Notes under the pieces: generated by a model
Databases searched by the model: none
What the model was told of the DNA's origin: nothing
What the model saw: the letters and a program-made list of their open reading frames with translations, nothing else
In this document: piece by piece, positions 62,421-64,000 of the stretch
Layout: each line of letters begins with the position of its first letter
Position numbering within the stretch: the first letter of the stretch is position 1
Position numbers and translations under genes: made by a program
DNA from: Meghimatium bilineatum
Taxonomy: Eukaryota > Mollusca > Gastropoda > Stylommatophora > Philomycidae
Reading direction: 5' to 3'
Assembly: GCA_034231615.1 (NCBI GenBank)
Contig: CM067322.1
Span: forward strand, 103,873,587 to 103,937,586
Length of the DNA stretch: 64,000 nt

Positions 62421-63710
62421 GTTGTTAGGTTGTTTTATCAACTTGTTTTGGTAACACTAATATCTATTTTTGTTCATTTTAATATTTTCCCTTTATTACC
62501 CCAGCCACCCATTTACTATTTAGAGGGTTTTTACCCGACACTGGAACTTTTATCCCTTGATGCTTCTGTCTTTGCGAACATAAAAATGTAAGCCTATAGT
62601 TTGTGTGTTATTTTATTGAAAATATCTCAGATCATTCAGAAATTATCATCTCAGCTCTATTACAAATCTATTGTGTGGTTACACGTTCAGTTTATACTTT
62701 TCTATAGGCCCCTATGTTTCATGTAAATAACTAATTTTTTTTATTCCAATTGAATTTGAAAATAATTCATAACTTTTTTCAGGATGGACATAGCCTACAT
62801 ATTTGGTTGCTATCATTGGATTGTATTGCAATTTTCAAGGGATATCGGTAAAAATGCTGTTTGGTCCACCATTGGGCTATATAACGTTACGGATTTCCCT
62901 TGAAAAACCAATCATATCTATTCACACCTTAGACAAGAATTAATTATTAATTCTAAACACTGATTCTAACCCTTCTCCCCCCTCCCAAAAAAATCTATAA
63001 ACTAATTCTAATCCTTTTAACCTCCCTAAAAGTCACAATGGTGGACGAAACAGCAGATGCGCTAGGATATCTAACTTACTAACTATATTATTTTTAATGA
63101 TATTGTATGCCTACTATTATGAAAATTGTGTCTAATTACCATTACCTAAGAATAGGCACTAAAAAGTGAAATATGCTGGTCTTTGCGCCCACCTACCCTA
63201 TTCAATCCCATACATACATTGATAGGCTATTATTAATTACTAGTAACATCAGTTAAAATGGTTGATATATATTTTATACTGATGAATGTTGTTGTCTACA
63301 TATTGTAGTTACAGAATGCGGCTTATGGCTGCCTTTCTGTTTCCCACCGCGGAGTACATCACAAAGGAGTCGAGGAAAGGAATCATAATTTAGAATTTAG
63401 GCTGAAATGTGACAAGCGTCTGCTAGTAACAACCATAAATAAATGAACATTGTGACAGAGCCTGAAACATCACCTCTCCCATCAAATAATGACAGACTGA
63501 CATTATAAAAAATACCTAAGTGCTTATAAAAAAAATACATTAAAAATAAACAGATATATATTTACAGACGAGAAATTAATGTACGAAATTGTTGTCCCTA
63601 GTGCCACAGACATCGGACATATTTGTTTGCTTGGATATGTACCAGGGTTGCCAGATTAAAATTGTAATTTAAAGTCAAATATCAATATATTTTTTTAAAT
63701 AGTCAGAAAT
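62421..63710. other. AT-rich flank without recognisable genes
   Basis: I see no coding similarity, tandem array or RNA gene in this 1.3 kb. The word tttgtgtgttattttattg near 62600 follows the hairpin motif also in the copy at 46.2 kb, so a dispersed element may extend to about 62620. Confidence 0.4.
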
Positions 63711-63711
63711 A

Positions 63712-64000
63712 ACAAATCAATCAAAATCAATAAACCCGTAACCCTTCAGGGTCGTAGGGGTACCACATTCGATGCTTCAACACACAGAGTCCTCCAGCGA
63801 ATTCTATCCTCAGCGATGCGGATGTGTGTGGAAATATCTTGCCCTGTCCATTTCTTGATGTTGTCTGTCCATTCTTGTATATGCCCTCCTCTGCTTCTTC
63901 CACCCTCGACAGTTCCTGCAGTATTGTTTTTGACAAGGAATCGTGCCTGCATACATGTTCGAACCATGCTAGTTTTCGTCGTTTCACTATTGAAAGCAAT
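63712..64000 (-). mobile_element. RTE-like LINE (family A) 3' end, cut by the window edge
   Basis: Nearly identical in content to 13375-13640: the minus-strand tail gives SIVKRRKLAWFEHVCRHDSL and later RIAEDRIRWRTLCVEASNVV. It starts with aaatcaatcaaaatcaataa, the TTGA-type 3' tail. One base is missing relative to the longer copy near 63914, which shifts the frame. The 5' part lies outside the window. Confidence 0.9.

Noticed and set aside
62421-63710. tRNA or other RNA gene in the right flank
   Set aside because: I looked for A/B-box-like words and cloverleaf stems on both strands and saw none I could support.

Overview
This is eukaryotic, almost certainly invertebrate animal, nuclear DNA. 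It carries one multi-exon gene with GT-AG introns, many degenerate non-LTR retrotransposon and hAT fragments, no operon structure, and a very large load of minisatellites (my rough sum is 28 kb of the 64 kb). The protein is clearly metazoan PCNX4. A lophotrochozoan such as a mollusc is my guess from the style of the repeats, but the sequence does not prove it. MAIN GENE: the minus strand from 60096 down to 8677 holds what looks like a complete coding sequence for a pecanex-like protein 4 (PCNX4) orthologue. I could join 13 coding exons whose reading phases agree at all 12 junctions. They give 4053 nt, or 1350 residues plus a TAA stop. The N-terminal two thirds is a multi-pass membrane region. 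The C-terminal third is the conserved pecanex C-terminal region with a long low-complexity insertion. LAYOUT (left to right on the plus strand): 1-8.0 kb is 3' flank, with a hAT transposase relic broken by a fold-back element, LINE tails, and 41-bp and 23-bp satellites. 8.7-60.1 kb is PCNX4. 60.2-64 kb is 5' flank, with LINE tails and a pyrimidine-rich 42-44-bp array. The introns hold large tandem arrays with units of 17-56 bp. The largest are a 29-bp array of about 235 copies (29.5-36.3 kb), a 40-bp array of 123 copies (39.35-44.27 kb), a 32-bp array of about 82 copies (46.6-49.2 kb), a 30-bp array of about 84 copies (25.0-27.5 kb) and a 38-bp array of about 64 copies (54.6-57.05 kb). Two LINE clusters are inserted inside minisatellites. 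MOST NOTABLE: at three consecutive PCNX4 exons (3, 4 and 5) the minisatellite unit spans the splice acceptor. Each repeat therefore carries a copy of the intron end plus the first bases of the exon, and only the exon-proximal copy gives an open protein. A 56-bp duplication also copies the donor of exon 11, and the stop-codon end of the last exon is duplicated downstream. The data suggest that arrays in this gene were seeded at exon-intron borders. The long open frames inside the arrays (over 800 codons in several frames) are consequences of periodicity and I do not annotate them as genes.
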